From Archilochus colubris (Eukaryota > Chordata > Aves > Apodiformes > Trochilidae): 64,000 nucleotides of DNA. Positions 25,151 to 38,100 of the stretch are shown here, piece after piece. The number at the start of each line of letters is the position of its first letter. The stretch's first letter is position 1. The translations under genes and the position numbers were made by a program. The notes under the pieces are model-generated. The model made no database searches and was not told the DNA's origin. It saw only the letters and a list, made by a program, of their open reading frames with translations. Where the stretch lies: contig CM041083.1 of assembly GCA_023079485.1 (NCBI GenBank), forward strand, positions 110,773,554 through 110,837,553, read 5' to 3'.

Positions 25151-25368
25151 CTTGACCCATTAACCTGGTTTGGGTTACACTCCATCTTGATGGTGACTCT
25201 GGCTGGGGGCTGTGATAACCAGTCTTGCTGGGGGACACGTGGACTCATCTTTGACGTCTGCCCATATTCACTTGAGGAGGAGGCCGTCATCTCTGTCTTT
25301 GCAAGATGAGGCGATCCGTAGGCACACTCGAACAAGGACTGGTCTTCACTCACCACTGATAATGCTTC
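25151..25368 (-). CDS. ERG: ERG coding exon, N-terminal regulatory region (218 bp)
   Basis: The minus strand gives 72 full codons, from EALSVVSEDQ to QVNGS, plus the first two bases of an Arg codon. It is flanked by an acceptor (TTTGCAG, just above 25368) and a donor (GTAATA, just below 25151). The sequence is nearly identical to vertebrate ERG residues 7-79 of the short isoform, and 218 bp is the expected exon size. It encodes the N-terminal segment before the Pointed domain. The Ser-rich stretch ASSSS at about residues 35-39 matches the SPOP ubiquitin-ligase degron described in human ERG, so this turnover signal looks conserved. Substitutions such as GSPH and NPNQ agree with the chicken form as I remember it. 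An open frame continues upstream through the acceptor to an in-frame ATG, but that part is intron. Splicing is to MASTIK upstream and to 11151 downstream. Confidence 0.95.
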
Positions 25369-25499
25369 CTGCAAACCAGAGAAGTCAGTGTGAGGGTGGT
25401 TCAGAGCAGACATTACAATATACCCCAAGGAAAAAAGGGCTTGTCCATTTCACAAGAAGCTAAGCAGTAGGTCACTTTCTTAAACTCTCATTACTTTTT

Positions 25500-27030
25500 A
25501 GGGGCACCACTGCTCTTGGTGGAGGTGAGGAGTGATGGTGCCAGATGAGCCCTCAGCATATGGTGGGGGGACAACCTCTCTCCTGGGTAGACCCTTCCCA
25601 CCCGTGGCTGAGAAGGTGCATAAACACGATACCAAACATTTAGGAACAGTGGCTAGGAGCTGGGAGAGAGGAGAGGGCAGCAGGGACAGTGAAGCTTTGG
25701 CCTCTGGCATCCCAGGCTAGAATGTAAAGGGCTAGGTCTGCTTGGGGTGTAAGTAAGATGCCATTGCTGCTTTAACTGCCTCTGCAAGTAACAATCAAAA
25801 GCCAGACTTTGCTGATTCAGTTTGAGGTCCTCTTCCTTCCTCTGGGTCTGAGGCCAAGTCTCTTCTGGACTTGAAAGATGGGCACGACCTCAAAATCTAT
25901 GCACACTTCTCTTTCTACTAGCATCCAGCACCAGCTTTGATGGAGATGCCCACCACCAGCATCAAGAGGACGCCATGCCCACCAGCCACCTTTCTCACAG
26001 TGACCCCTCTTGGTGGGCCACCTTGCTGGGCATTTCACTCTGTCACCATGGGAATGGCTTCCCAAACACCTTCTCTCACTGTGGCAGCTCTGCAGTGAAG
26101 GCCTTCAGGGACAGCAGGGCTCACCAGATACCTCCGTGGTGGGGTGGCTGCCATCATGGCTGGCTGGAGACCAGACAAATGCCAGAAGGAGTGGAAGCTC
26201 TCTTCCCATCACCAAGACATTCATGTTGGCATCAACTCCTTCCCCACATTATCTGGAGCTTTCCCATGGCAGTAAGGAAGTGCCTGGACCTGGACTGGGG
26301 AGGCATTGTGCCTGTGGGGCCAACTGGGAAGCTGTGGGAAGGACTGATGGTGCTGAAGGGACCCATCCTATCTGGACCGAGGCTCCCCAGTGATGGGAGC
26401 TGATCTGAGCTCCCACTCTCCTGTTGGCTGCCAGTGCCTCACAGGCTCAGGAAACCACCCCTCTAAAAGCAGCCTTCCAAGGAAAGTCCTCATCTTCAGA
26501 GGCTGCTTAGGGTGAAAAGGAGGGCACCACCCCAGCACCACCATCTGCCCCAAGGTGACTGAAACAGGGCAAGGGGCTGCCCAGCACCTCCCTCCCTCCC
26601 TCTTTCTCTTCCTCCCACACATCCCCCATGGGTGGCCAGAGAGCAAGCCCAGCACTAGGTCCTCAAAGAACACTCAGACTGCCAGATGACAGCAGCTATG
26701 AAGGTGGCCAGTTGGCTATGGCTGGAGGTGCAGGGGCCAAGGACTGGGGTGTGGGGTGGAGGAGCCCCATCCAGATTTGGGGCAGGGTGCTTCTCTTTCA
26801 GCTGCACCCTGATGTCAGGCAGTGTGTGTGGGCCTGTGTGGCCGCCAGCCATGAGGACATTCAAACCCTGTGGCCCTGTCAGTGATGGAGGAGACAGCAA
26901 AGGGGAAAAGGGGCAGTGACGGAAACCCTCTGGATCCAGGAATCCAGGCGGCTGCCTGCAAGCACCTACCTCCCCAGCTGCTGGAAGAGGGCTTTGCACA
27001 GGTTTAGCAGCCACATGCTGTCCTGGAGAC
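25500..27030. other. GC-rich, CpG-poor block of unknown nature
   Basis: The composition differs sharply from the flanking AT-rich intron, with many CCACCA, GGTGGG and CTGCC words and several overlapping open frames of 80-142 codons on both strands. CpG dinucleotides are few, so this is not a CpG-island promoter. I recognise no protein domain in any frame. An old repeat or a degraded duplication is possible. It lies just upstream (sense) of the 218-bp exon. Confidence 0.4.
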
Positions 27031-27523
27031 CAACAGTTGTTTGTTCATTTTAAGGAGGTATACATTTATCATTCCTTATATTCACCCAGTTAGTGAGCCC
27101 TCAGGGTGCACTCTGTTAATATTCATCATTTTCTCTGGGACCACAAGACCGGAACATCATTTTTCTCATGAAAATTGAGATCGCCTCTTAATCTCTTGGC
27201 TTGGGGAGTGGGATCTCAAGCAATCCTCCAAGTGCCACAGGGCTTGTGACTGAATCACTAAGCACTCGCCAGCACCCTCTTCCCACCACAGGCCAGGACA
27301 AAAAAATCTGACAGCCACCTGCACCATTTCAGTACTACTGCTCTGACGTTTTTTGAGTGCAAGGTTCACCGCTATCACCATCAATTTTAACTTCTCAGAT
27401 ATTACTCAGGCTTTCAGGTGCTTTCCCCAACCTGCCCTCGGCCACCAAACCACTGCCTCTTGGGGTATCTGGGGGTGTGAAAGTGCTTCTGAGAGCAGAA
27501 GGAATGCCAGATTAACACTTGTC

Positions 27524-27544
27524 TTTTTTTTTTTTTTTTTTTTT
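27524..27544. repeat. Poly-T run
   Basis: About 21 T on the plus strand (poly-A on the ERG sense strand). Confidence 0.85.
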
Positions 27545-30500
27545 GGCATTCCTCTCAGACTTCTGTGTCTGTTCTGCAAAAAACCTGCTGCTGTTGGTGG
27601 TGGTCTGAAGCTTTTCTGATGAGTCATTTTTGGGAAGGTCTGTAGACAGCTCCTGCTTTTCAAAGACTTATGAAGGGAAAGGTTGCTCCTTGCCTACAGT
27701 GTGTAGAGGGTGTGGGGACTTACGCCTAGATGGTAAAGTAGCTGGGATCATATCACAAAAATTAGAGAAAGAAAATTTTACTCTGGAAGATATTTTTTAA
27801 AAAGTTGTTTCTCAACAGTCTATGAGACTTCTTCACAAAGACATATATAGATACATAGATATATACACAGCCTGGCTGGGGGGATCACAATGCATCCCAT
27901 ACTTGGGACTATTTACTGCAGAGTTCCCTCTTTTCTGTCCAACTGTAGAGCTAATACATGAACCAAAAAAAAAAACCAAAACCAAAAACAAACCCATGTA
28001 ATGAAGTGTTATTTTTGGAAGAGCTAGCTCCAGTAAACACATGAAAGTGTGAATCATACAGAAGAAAGCAGATGAAAACTAACAAATACAAGTGGCAGAA
28101 TCTTATTTTATTATTTAAACCATTTACTAATAGACCTTCACAAAACAAGCATCAAACACTATATAATGAAACTGGTTTTTATCCCCTCACACAGAAGTGA
28201 AATCCAGCAAATTTATTCTAGTTCTTTTTAAACCTGACTCCACCTAATGTAAGTTAATTCATGCATTAGGGTAAGTATAAATGTAAATTTAAAAACGCCG
28301 GAGTTTTGTATTTATTTTACAACATTTGTAATGACAGTAAATAATGCTTGTGTTCTAGATGCCTATTATGTTGCACATAATAGTACACACACTTTAGGAC
28401 ATTAGCAAATGCTGGAAATATAAGCCAAATTACTAAGGGTTGTATCAGTATCTAAAAGACTATGTCAAAACCAAGACAAACATAAATGAACCCAAAAAAT
28501 ACTCAGACTTAAAACTTCAGGAAAAAAAAGCTCACTTGTTCATGGACAAAAAAAGCTAGAGTTTTCTTCTGATTTAACAGCAAACACCCATCTGTACTCC
28601 ACCCTGCTAGTTATCAGTAAGTGCACACTGACAGGTCTGTAAAGGCTCTGTAGGAATAACCAAGTTTCTGCCAAGTTTGCACGTTGTTGGGTCTGTCCTT
28701 ACGTGGAAGGCTTATTAATGGACTCAAAATTGTGAGTTTCTCTGATGTTTTGCTCCAAGCCCTCATTGATCTTTGCTGGCTTGTCTTGAAGGACAGTAGA
28801 AAACATATTACCACTTCCATGAACACAATACAAAAGCTGAATTGGCCATCTAAGCTTTTGCATATTTTGATGAGTCAGCATCACTAGAGGTCATGGTCTA
28901 AACTAGATTTAGTCTTACTTCCTTTTTAACCATCCTTTCTCTCTTCTCTCCCTTAAGTGAACTTGAGGTTTCAGTGTGGGAAACATAAAAACTATGTTTA
29001 GCATCTGTACTGCTATGCCTCCTGCCAGCTTCTCCTTCAAATGCAGTCAGGACCACTGATGTCAATTCACCTGCACCTGCTACAGGTGACATAGATGTCA
29101 CACAAGTTTTCTCCAGGTGGGAGCTGTGCATTGAGGGTTAGGAACTGCTGCCTTTCTTGCTTTCAGAGATCTTAAAAAATGAAGAATTTCTGTATCCACT
29201 GACCTTGCAAGACACAGTGATGCTGAACAATGAGAGCTAATACAACCTGATATAATCTCATGTGACACTTAACACTGTCGGAAAGCACAGAAACAGCATG
29301 AAGAAATATAAAACGTTTCTCAGCTACACAAAAATGTCTGATAACTGACATCATTTGCTATCTACAAAAAGTGATTGAAAATTTCCTTCATCTCTCCTTG
29401 CATTCATTGCTTCAACTTGCCTTACCTTGATTTTTCTATAAAAGCCTTCAAACCTTAACCCTACATAACCTATGAAAGGAAGGCTCAACCAACAAAATAC
29501 TGTACTGAACAGCTGACAAAAAGTAGTATGGATATTTTTAAATTAAGCACAGGGACTTAAAAAGGGTGCTTTCTGCTGTAATTCTAAATACAAACTCCTG
29601 GACCAAATATAAACTAAAAATTGTCAGCATTCACCATCATGAAAAATAGCCCCATGGTCTGGCCACATAGAAATGTAGACAAAGCTATTAATACTGACAA
29701 TGCTTGGCAATAGATTTTTACATATGGGTGCCAGTTGTGTTTCTAGTAAATACTTTTCATTATTCGTTTGCATGTTAATCTTTTTTTCTGACCCATATTA
29801 ACGCTGTTTCTGGAGCAGTTTGGCAACATCAATCAATAAGTGAGGTAAATTAAAGCAAGGTAAACATTAAAAATACTATAAAATAGATTTATTGTAAGGC
29901 TTCTTTCAATCTTGGCAAGTTTTGCACCTTTATGGTAGTAATTTCAGTGGTGAATGTGTCATCTTCCTGGATTGTCCATGACAATACATATTCTTACGAC
30001 ACCTCAGAAATGAAGCTTTTAGTTTCTAGTAACCAGTGTCTGGGGTAATGTATTATGAAGAAAGCAACACATGATGCTTACAGTAGCAGATGGGAAAGTT
30101 CTTTATTGAAAGCCTGTGGATTAGAGACATTGATAGTACTATCTGAGGTCAATATTGGACACGGAGTTTCTTTATTTTATCCTCCACATAATTCCTCTCA
30201 TGGCACCACCAGCAAACCATAAATACCTGTTGCTTCATTAAGTTTTGCTTGGATTTTTTAATCACTTGTATTATGCAAACCCTGGCTTTTCACTTTGACT
30301 TTCTGTACTAAGGATATCAAGAACAAAATGACTTCTCTATTTGGTTTTGACTTACACTTTACTTGTAAGTTCAAAAACAAAAGAATAACAGTCTGACAAA
30401 TTTGTAGAACAATAGGTACAGCAACGCCTTCAGAGCAGGCATAAAGTCATTAGGACAAAGGTGTTTACTTAATCAAATACAAGATTACTTGGCCTAGACA

Positions 30501-33399
30501 CATGAAGTTACAGGAAATGTGACTGGAGTAGTTCCCATCATGAGCAGTATACATAAGCTGAGCTGTCTACTTTATACGCAATGTCAGGAGCTAAGGACAA
30601 AAAAAACCTTTTTATGTTTGTTTTTTTTTTTTTTTAACTTGCTCAAACTTTAGAAATAATTAAAGAAGACAATCAGGTGTGCAGTTTTCTGGAATAATTT
30701 TGGTGCACTGAGGGTTATTAGGGAAAAAATACTTCATCAGGATTTTGAAAGACTTTGGAGGCCATTCTAACCTAGCAATGTTTTTTCTCAAATTGATTCT
30801 CATTAAGGAACATTGTGACTTATGCATGAGATACATTTGCTCACTGTTACTCTGTGTCATAAACCCAGATTCCATTTTAGAGACCAATTCCATTCATTTC
30901 TAGGGCAATCAAATCATGTCTCCAGGGATATACCCATGGTATGTGTGCTTCTATATGTATATCTCAAAAAAAAAAAAAATTAGCTTTGTTTTTTAATTTC
31001 TTCAAATACTTTCATGGTTTATTTTTTAATCCCTGTAACAGAAAAGGTTTGGTAGATCTTTTTTATCCCCACTGACTAACTAAGATTTATCAAGTGATTT
31101 GCTGCTCAAAAAAAGTGCTTCAAGAACTTTAAAACTGAAGAACTTACTGGCTAACACTGTCAAAATCCTAACAGGCAGTAGCGCACCAATATGATGAAAA
31201 GTACTGGTCTCACAACAGAGAGACCATGGGCGAGAGCTATACGTAAAGAGGATGATGCATGAATAGACACAAATAGAGCAAGAACCCTCTTTGTACTTTG
31301 AGAGATGCTGCAGACCATGAAATGCATTTCTTGCTTGTGGAGTCATCTTGTAGAGTTAGCACTCCCACGCTCTAAAATGGTTACCCTTGACTATGAGGGA
31401 TTGTAAGAAAACTAATCAAGAACTTTTAATTAGCTCTGCTATATGTCATAGCATTTGTATAATCTATTTTTGCACCAGTTTTATCATATTTCTCCTTATT
31501 AATGCAAACAATCTTTACTTTTTCTCTAATCTGATGATAATACATTTTTAAGCACAAGTTTAGAGCTCCACACAGACACACAATCCATTCAGACAGGCTG
31601 TTTCTTATTACTTGTCAGATGTCTACAGCTGGTCAGAAAAACTAATTATCCATTCTATAAAGAATTCTGACATTCTGGGACTTATTTTCATTTTAAATTA
31701 GACAAAAAGCTGTTATACAAAAACTTTCACCAAAACATTTATTAAAAGGATGAATTGTAACACACTGGCGTGTGTTTGGCAGATGTTAAAGGGCTCCTAT
31801 AAACAGTTACATTTGGAGAGGACCTGCATTTTCTGAGGGAAGACTATGCTGATTAACACCACACAATTATCTCTATTAAGTGTTTCCATGCTTCTTTGCA
31901 CCCAGTATCCTTTTTGTATATTTGTAACATTTGTTACTGAAATTGTGTACAACCAAACTACATACAATTGTAACTGAAAGAACTAGTGAAAGTGTGAAAG
32001 AGCACCCAGTAGCACCTACAGCTACTCCAGACATCACCAAGTCACTCTTCTTGCTTCCTACTCTTCTATGCTTCCTCAGACTACAACTTCTGATGGTCTA
32101 GGAACCTGTTTATCTGGAGTGAAAGCTTAATTTCAAACAAGATGGGAATGTCATTTCCACAGTGGAACAGAGAGCACACACAAGGCTGGACACAAGAACC
32201 TTGCAGATCAGCAGGAGGTCTTCCATCCTGAAACTCTGTTCCACTCACATCTGCAACAGGCATCACTGCTTGATAAAGCAAGCTGTGGTTGAACTGCTTA
32301 AGGACCTTCTAGTCTAAATTTGCCATCCCGCTTTAAAGCCAAGTCTTTGAGCCCTGGATTCATTGCTTCCAGCAAAAATTGGTAAAATAAAAGACAAATG
32401 ATAGATGTTCTAGCCTTGCTATTACTTATTAATCATGTTGCTCTTACAACTCTCTTCTGACCATTCACAAAATAAGATGTTTAACAAGATATTCAATATG
32501 GTGTGCTGAAAATTCTGGGAAAGGTTATTACTTAAAAAGCAGTCACCTGAGTCATGAATTGCAGCTCACATCTGGAAAATGTTTTCTTTCTAAATCTCTG
32601 AGTCTTGGATTCATTAGATCAGACAAAAATCCACATATCATATTCATGAGAGAGTTCAGGAACAACAAAAGGCCTTGGCAAGTACAAGATAGGAAAGACA
32701 GATGTTGTCCTCACCTCCACCCATGAGAATCTGATTGCCAGCTCAGCTAACATCCTTCACCAATTTGCAAAGAGCCCTTGAACAGTCCATGCTAATCCAA
32801 ACACAGCCCTGGTGCTGCCACTTATCTAATATCTACACCTCTTGCTAAGAAAAATACAAAGGATGTTTGGAAGAAAAGGAGAGCCACTGCGGTTGTTGAA
32901 AAAAAGAAGGAATAATCAACCATTCATCAAAATGATGTTATGAAATTGCAGGCTAGATTCATTTCTGGGAAAGCAGCATATGTTTAAGGACTGATTCTGG
33001 AGCTTTCTTTGTGTAAGTTATTTTCCTGTCTTCACTGGGAGTAGTAAAGTGAACACAGACCTCGTGGCTGAGCCCAAAGGTTTAACATTTTGTCTCTTAA
33101 TGAACAAATTCTGAGGCAGTAAAAATTCAGACACAGAGTGGGGTATTTCATCATTATTTCTAATATGCTGATTATCGTCCCTGAAATGTTAGCATGTCCT
33201 ATTTTTGCCCAAGCTATTTTTATTATTTCTTTTCATCATAAAGTAATTTTTGTACTATGAGGTATTCGTCTCCAGGCCCCCAATTGCTTCATAAAATAAG
33301 GAAAAATCACCTTTCCACTATTGCAGGTGGGGAAACTTTGATATGAATGACTAAATATGGATCTCAGCTTAGAAAACTGCCTCCTACATGTCAAGCTTC

Positions 33400-33452
33400 A
33401 TTCCATACCCTATACCCATTCCATACCCTATACCCATAGGGGATACCCTATG
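33400..33452. repeat. 18-bp tandem duplication followed by a small hairpin
   Basis: Two exact copies of ATTCCATACCCTATACCC (33400-33417, 33418-33435) are present. They are followed by the inverted repeat CATAGGG/CCCTATG (33435-33441 and 33446-33452) around a four-base loop. Confidence 0.85.
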
Positions 33453-35081
33453 TCTTGCAGTCTAAAATTATCACGTGGAGTTGATGAACCTCTAATTTCC
33501 AAAGATCAGGAAGAGTCCATGAGCATCTGACTTAAAGTGCTGCCATTTCACGATCAGTTATTACACCTGCAATCATTACCTGCCAGTAAAGTGCAAACGA
33601 ATAGTTTAATCCCAAGCCAAGAGTTAATGAATGGAAATAGGAAATTCTCTCCGACATGTCTCATGCCTTGGCTACCATCAAAGCAACACAGCGGGCTTGT
33701 TGAAATGCAGTGTCAAAAGCCATTGTTTTGCATCCATTTCAGTGCATGTTTGATGCCAGAATGACTGTAAGAGGGTTATGCCTGGAAGCAGCTCTACCCA
33801 TGCACAGCCACTATAGAACTGCACCAGGCTTCTGAATGAAACCAGACCTCAAAATTCACATGGATGTATCAGAAGTCTAGGGAATAAAGCAGACAATCTG
33901 CTACTATACAGTGTTGAGTCCAGTTCCTCTTCTCTTTCTGCATGAGTAGAGTGCTAAGGCTTAAAGGCTGAAGCAACACCAGGTTTTATATACTGCAATA
34001 GTAGCTGAAAGAACAGGGTTAGTGCTGCAAGGCTGGAGCAGCTCAATAATCAGTTGGGCTTAGAATGCATATTCCTGAATGATTATGTCAACCTTAATTC
34101 ACCAATGCTAAAACCAGTATGATTGCATCCTACAGCCTGTATATTGTACACACATTTTTTTAAGGAAATGTAATGCTTATTTTAGCACTTCCATGCATAT
34201 AAAGAGCTGTTACAGTGATGTTTGAATGACTATTTTTTTTTAATACAATAGACTTTTCTTCCCTTTCTTATATTGTCCATTATGAACTTTGAAAGCTTGA
34301 AGTTTTCTTCTTGTTACTGTTTGGCTGTTAACGTCTAGTGCTTCAAAATGCCTAGAAAACTGAGAAAACTTGGATATCAATCTCCTTTTCATTTCTGTCT
34401 CAGCCCACAGCTAGCCTGCTGCTTCTACCCTGCTTTTCTAGTATAGGACTTCATCAATCTGAAGGAAGACCCAATCTTCTCCTTTGTTAGAAAACATAAA
34501 TGTCTAGGATTTATTTTTTTTTCAGCAATCTTTCAAGCAAAGACTTGTTTGGACAAACAGGTAGCAAGCTTGTAAAGCCGCCTGCAGCCCAACCAGAAGT
34601 CAACTAAAGCTGCACACCACACTGGCTATGAACTTCTGCTAACAGATCAAACTGGTATTTGGGAGAGTCTTGGGGCCAAAACTGCTGCCCCAAATCAGAC
34701 AGCAATCCAGCTCTAGGCATACAATCCTCTGCTTCCTCTGTTTCTTCTTAACACCTTTGGCATCATGTGTAGCCCCTGCAGTTTGAATGAGATGTCTTCA
34801 GGAATTACTGGGTGTTTCTTGGAGTTAGTCCTCTGGGCAGAACTAAAGACTTTCCTTGCAGACAGTAACTACCCTGCCACTTTGGTTTTGGTAACATTAT
34901 TGAGAAAATTCTTAACATAAAGATAACATATAAGGCTTTTTTGCCTTATTCAAAAGATTTGTCCAGTGTTATCACAAGGGGGTAATATTTGCAGCACTTT
35001 TCTTTATGTTCTAGACAGAATGTCAAGATTGTCCATTATGTTTGTAGTAATCTTAATATTGATTTGTGGTGGTTTGATCCA

Positions 35082-35160
35082 CTAAATATATATTTGTATA
35101 TATAATTATATATGCCCATTATATATATATATACACATACACAAATACACTTACACATAC
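35082..35160. repeat. TA and CA-rich microsatellite
   Basis: About 80 bp of TATATA passing into ACACATAC units on the plus strand. Confidence 0.85.
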
Positions 35161-38100
35161 AGTTTGAGATAATCCCATCCTCAGCCTCTGAAAAAAATTA
35201 GAGCAAAAATAATTCAGGCTTTAAAATACCTTTCTCTAAGGTGTACTACACACCAAAGACAAACTCATCAGCAAAGTGATGAGAAATTTATAGAAAGGAA
35301 TGAATAGACCTTTACAGTCATGGCATCAATGAAAGAATAATGTATGAAGGATAAAACTGAAAAGAGCATCAAAATCAGTTTCCTTTCCAATGAACCTTTG
35401 GTTTTTATGAATGCCTAAGAGCACTAGGGAAATAACACTTGGACCGTGGCCATGAACTGAACTTCTGGGTGACCCATCACTTCCCTGTAGTGACTTTGTG
35501 TATGGTGTTTGTGCACGTGCATGCATACATTTGCTATGAACAGGTCACTCGCTTTCTGGTTGGAATCCCAAAATTAGTATCTGGTGCATTTTAGTTACCA
35601 CAGAGATATCACGTAGGAAAAAAAAAAAAAAGTGTCCACTTTTTACCTATTAAATCTGGCTGGTACCCTCAAACCAGGGGAAATCATGCTCAGGCATCTG
35701 CAGAGACGCTTTTCTGCAGCTCAGCTTCCTCCCTAGGGATCTCTTGGTGCTGAAGATGCTTTGTGCTTGGTGCTTTTCCCTGCTGCATCAGGCTGGCAAT
35801 GTCTCATATACCCTTCTACGTTCACCTTCATACACACTTCAAATTCTAACCTTCCCATTTAAAGGACACTTATCATATTCAATATTTACTAATTTGAAAT
35901 TTTATTGCTTGATAGCTTTTGCAAATGCTGCTTAAAACATCTTAATTTGTAATCATGCTTTTATTTCCCTCCAAATATATTTCTCTCTAAATTTGTCTGA
36001 CTTCTCTCCATTAGGTAACTGAAATTTCAAATGCAAATTGCTATTGCTTTTTTTGGAAATTCAGGACATTGAGAGAGCTCTCCATTTTTTACAATGTTGT
36101 AACAGAAAATTCTTTGTGTACATTAGTTTCCTTTCCTCGGTCAATCCTTGGTCTGTATCTTCCATTTATACATTGACTAAACACATACATAGTATGATGA
36201 TGCTTCTCATGGTATTTCCCATTTTACGAGCATATGGAAAATTGCTCAGATGGGTAATCTTTCTAAATTTGGAATGAACTTTCCAAGTATGCCCACTGTG
36301 TATGTAAAATACGACTTCCTGTCACGATAACCTTTACAGTGTATAGCCTAACATACTTTCCTATAATTGTTTATAACAAATATCTTGATTCATACTTCAG
36401 CACTCATTATTTTAGCCATTTTCCATAAAACATGACTAATGAAATTAATAAGGAGTTGAATGCCACAGTATTAACTCATTTCTGGGTGTGCAAAGTTAAA
36501 CCCAGAGTGCTTAGTAAAATAGCAACAGAGTTAAGTGTGTGCTTATAATTGAGCATATCTAACCTGCTCTGCTGAACCAGTATAAAGTAACTAGTATTGG
36601 GTTTTTTAGCTCAAATATTAACTATGAGATCAGTCAAAGAGACTAGTGTGATTTCAGATATATTGCAGTTGAAGAGGTAGTCAAACCAATGGATCAGAAA
36701 AAAAATATTTTCCTACCTATGGCAAAGTTTGGTGTGAATGTTCTGTGATTGGAAAAAAAAAAAAAGAAACCCTCATACACAGAAAATAGCTTTGTGACAC
36801 TAAAAAAAATAACAATTACACCCATGGTTTTACTTTGAAATTTAGTCCTTATTACTTTATTTAAGCAATGTCTATCTAAACAAAATCACCAATCGAGAAA
36901 ATTTCAAACTTTTTTCATTCTTTTTCTCTTTTCTTGGAGAACTGCCTCACAAATTCAACCTAAACCTTTATTCTACAAATTGTGGCTCTACCACCAAGCT
37001 TTCTGCTGATTCTGGTATACAGCAGAAAGAAGTTGTGCCCCATTTTTGCTTGCAGATATGAAGAAGAAAAGGAAAACGCACATGGTGATATTTGATGTAG
37101 CAATGAGAAAAATCCTGCAGCTTCTCCCTGTAGCAATATGTCTTCTAAACTAAGGATTACCAACATTATTACTCTCAATTAAACTCCCTGCAGCTCTGAT
37201 GTTGACTGTGTTTTTCAATGACCCCCAGAATGTCTTTCCATACTGTATGCTATGCCTTCAAACATACAGAGAGGTATGCGGGCTGTTTCTCTTTTACTGT
37301 TTCCCCAAACAAACCCATTTCCTACAAGCCATTCCCATATCTTTTGTGCCATGTCCAACTTCCCTGAAAAACAAACAGCAGGAAAACAAAGTGTGAACTC
37401 AAAACAACCCATTTCCCCAGAACAATGTGCCATACCAAGGATAGGGAGAGCTGGAGGGGGGAGTGCTGGGGAGAGGGGAAAGACTGAGAGAGAAGGAGAG
37501 AGGCTGTGTTGATGCTGCCAAGAGACTTAAAGAAAAAAGGAAGGAGGAACTTTTAAAAGTCACAGAGAGGAAGAGTTGTGTAACTGTAAATATGCAACAG
37601 GCAAGTTGCCAACTATTTCAAAGGATTTGAGGTTTCAAAATCAACAAGAAGGCTAACCGATTTGCACTCTGGGTTTTGAGCTTCCAGGAACACCTTTATA
37701 TGTCTGAGAGCCAGAAACTATCATAAGTTTTTACAGACTACTCAAACCATACTTGGTCATAATTTCAGGTTGAAGCAGTAAGGAATGTAAACAGACACCG
37801 TTTATGCTTCTCTGCAATCTAATGAAGTGAAAGCATGTGCTAAATAAAGCAAAATTATACATGTCGTTCTGTAAGGAGGGAAAACCAAATCATGTTGATT
37901 TAGTTCCTGGCTGACCTGAGCAATCTCCAAAGTTCCTGGTAGTCAGTAAACCAAGAAAACCCATATGCTAAACTCCCATTTGTTTATTTCATAGTCCTCA
38001 TTGAGATGCAAAAGATAAAAAGTCAATGATGAGTGTCACTGTGTCATTTTAAAATCCTGTTTCATTATTTGGCTTGTCAAGGGTATAAAACCAGAAAGAA

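Noticed and set aside
25369..25428. Upstream ATG in frame with the 218-bp ERG exon
   Set aside because: It lies beyond a good splice acceptor (TTTGCAG), and the extra residues do not match any ERG N-terminus I know; it is intron read-through.
25975..26403. 142-codon plus-strand frame and neighbours in the GC-rich block
   Set aside because: No domain or repeat of amino-acid pattern is recognisable, frames exist on both strands at once, and GC-rich sequence is stop-poor.
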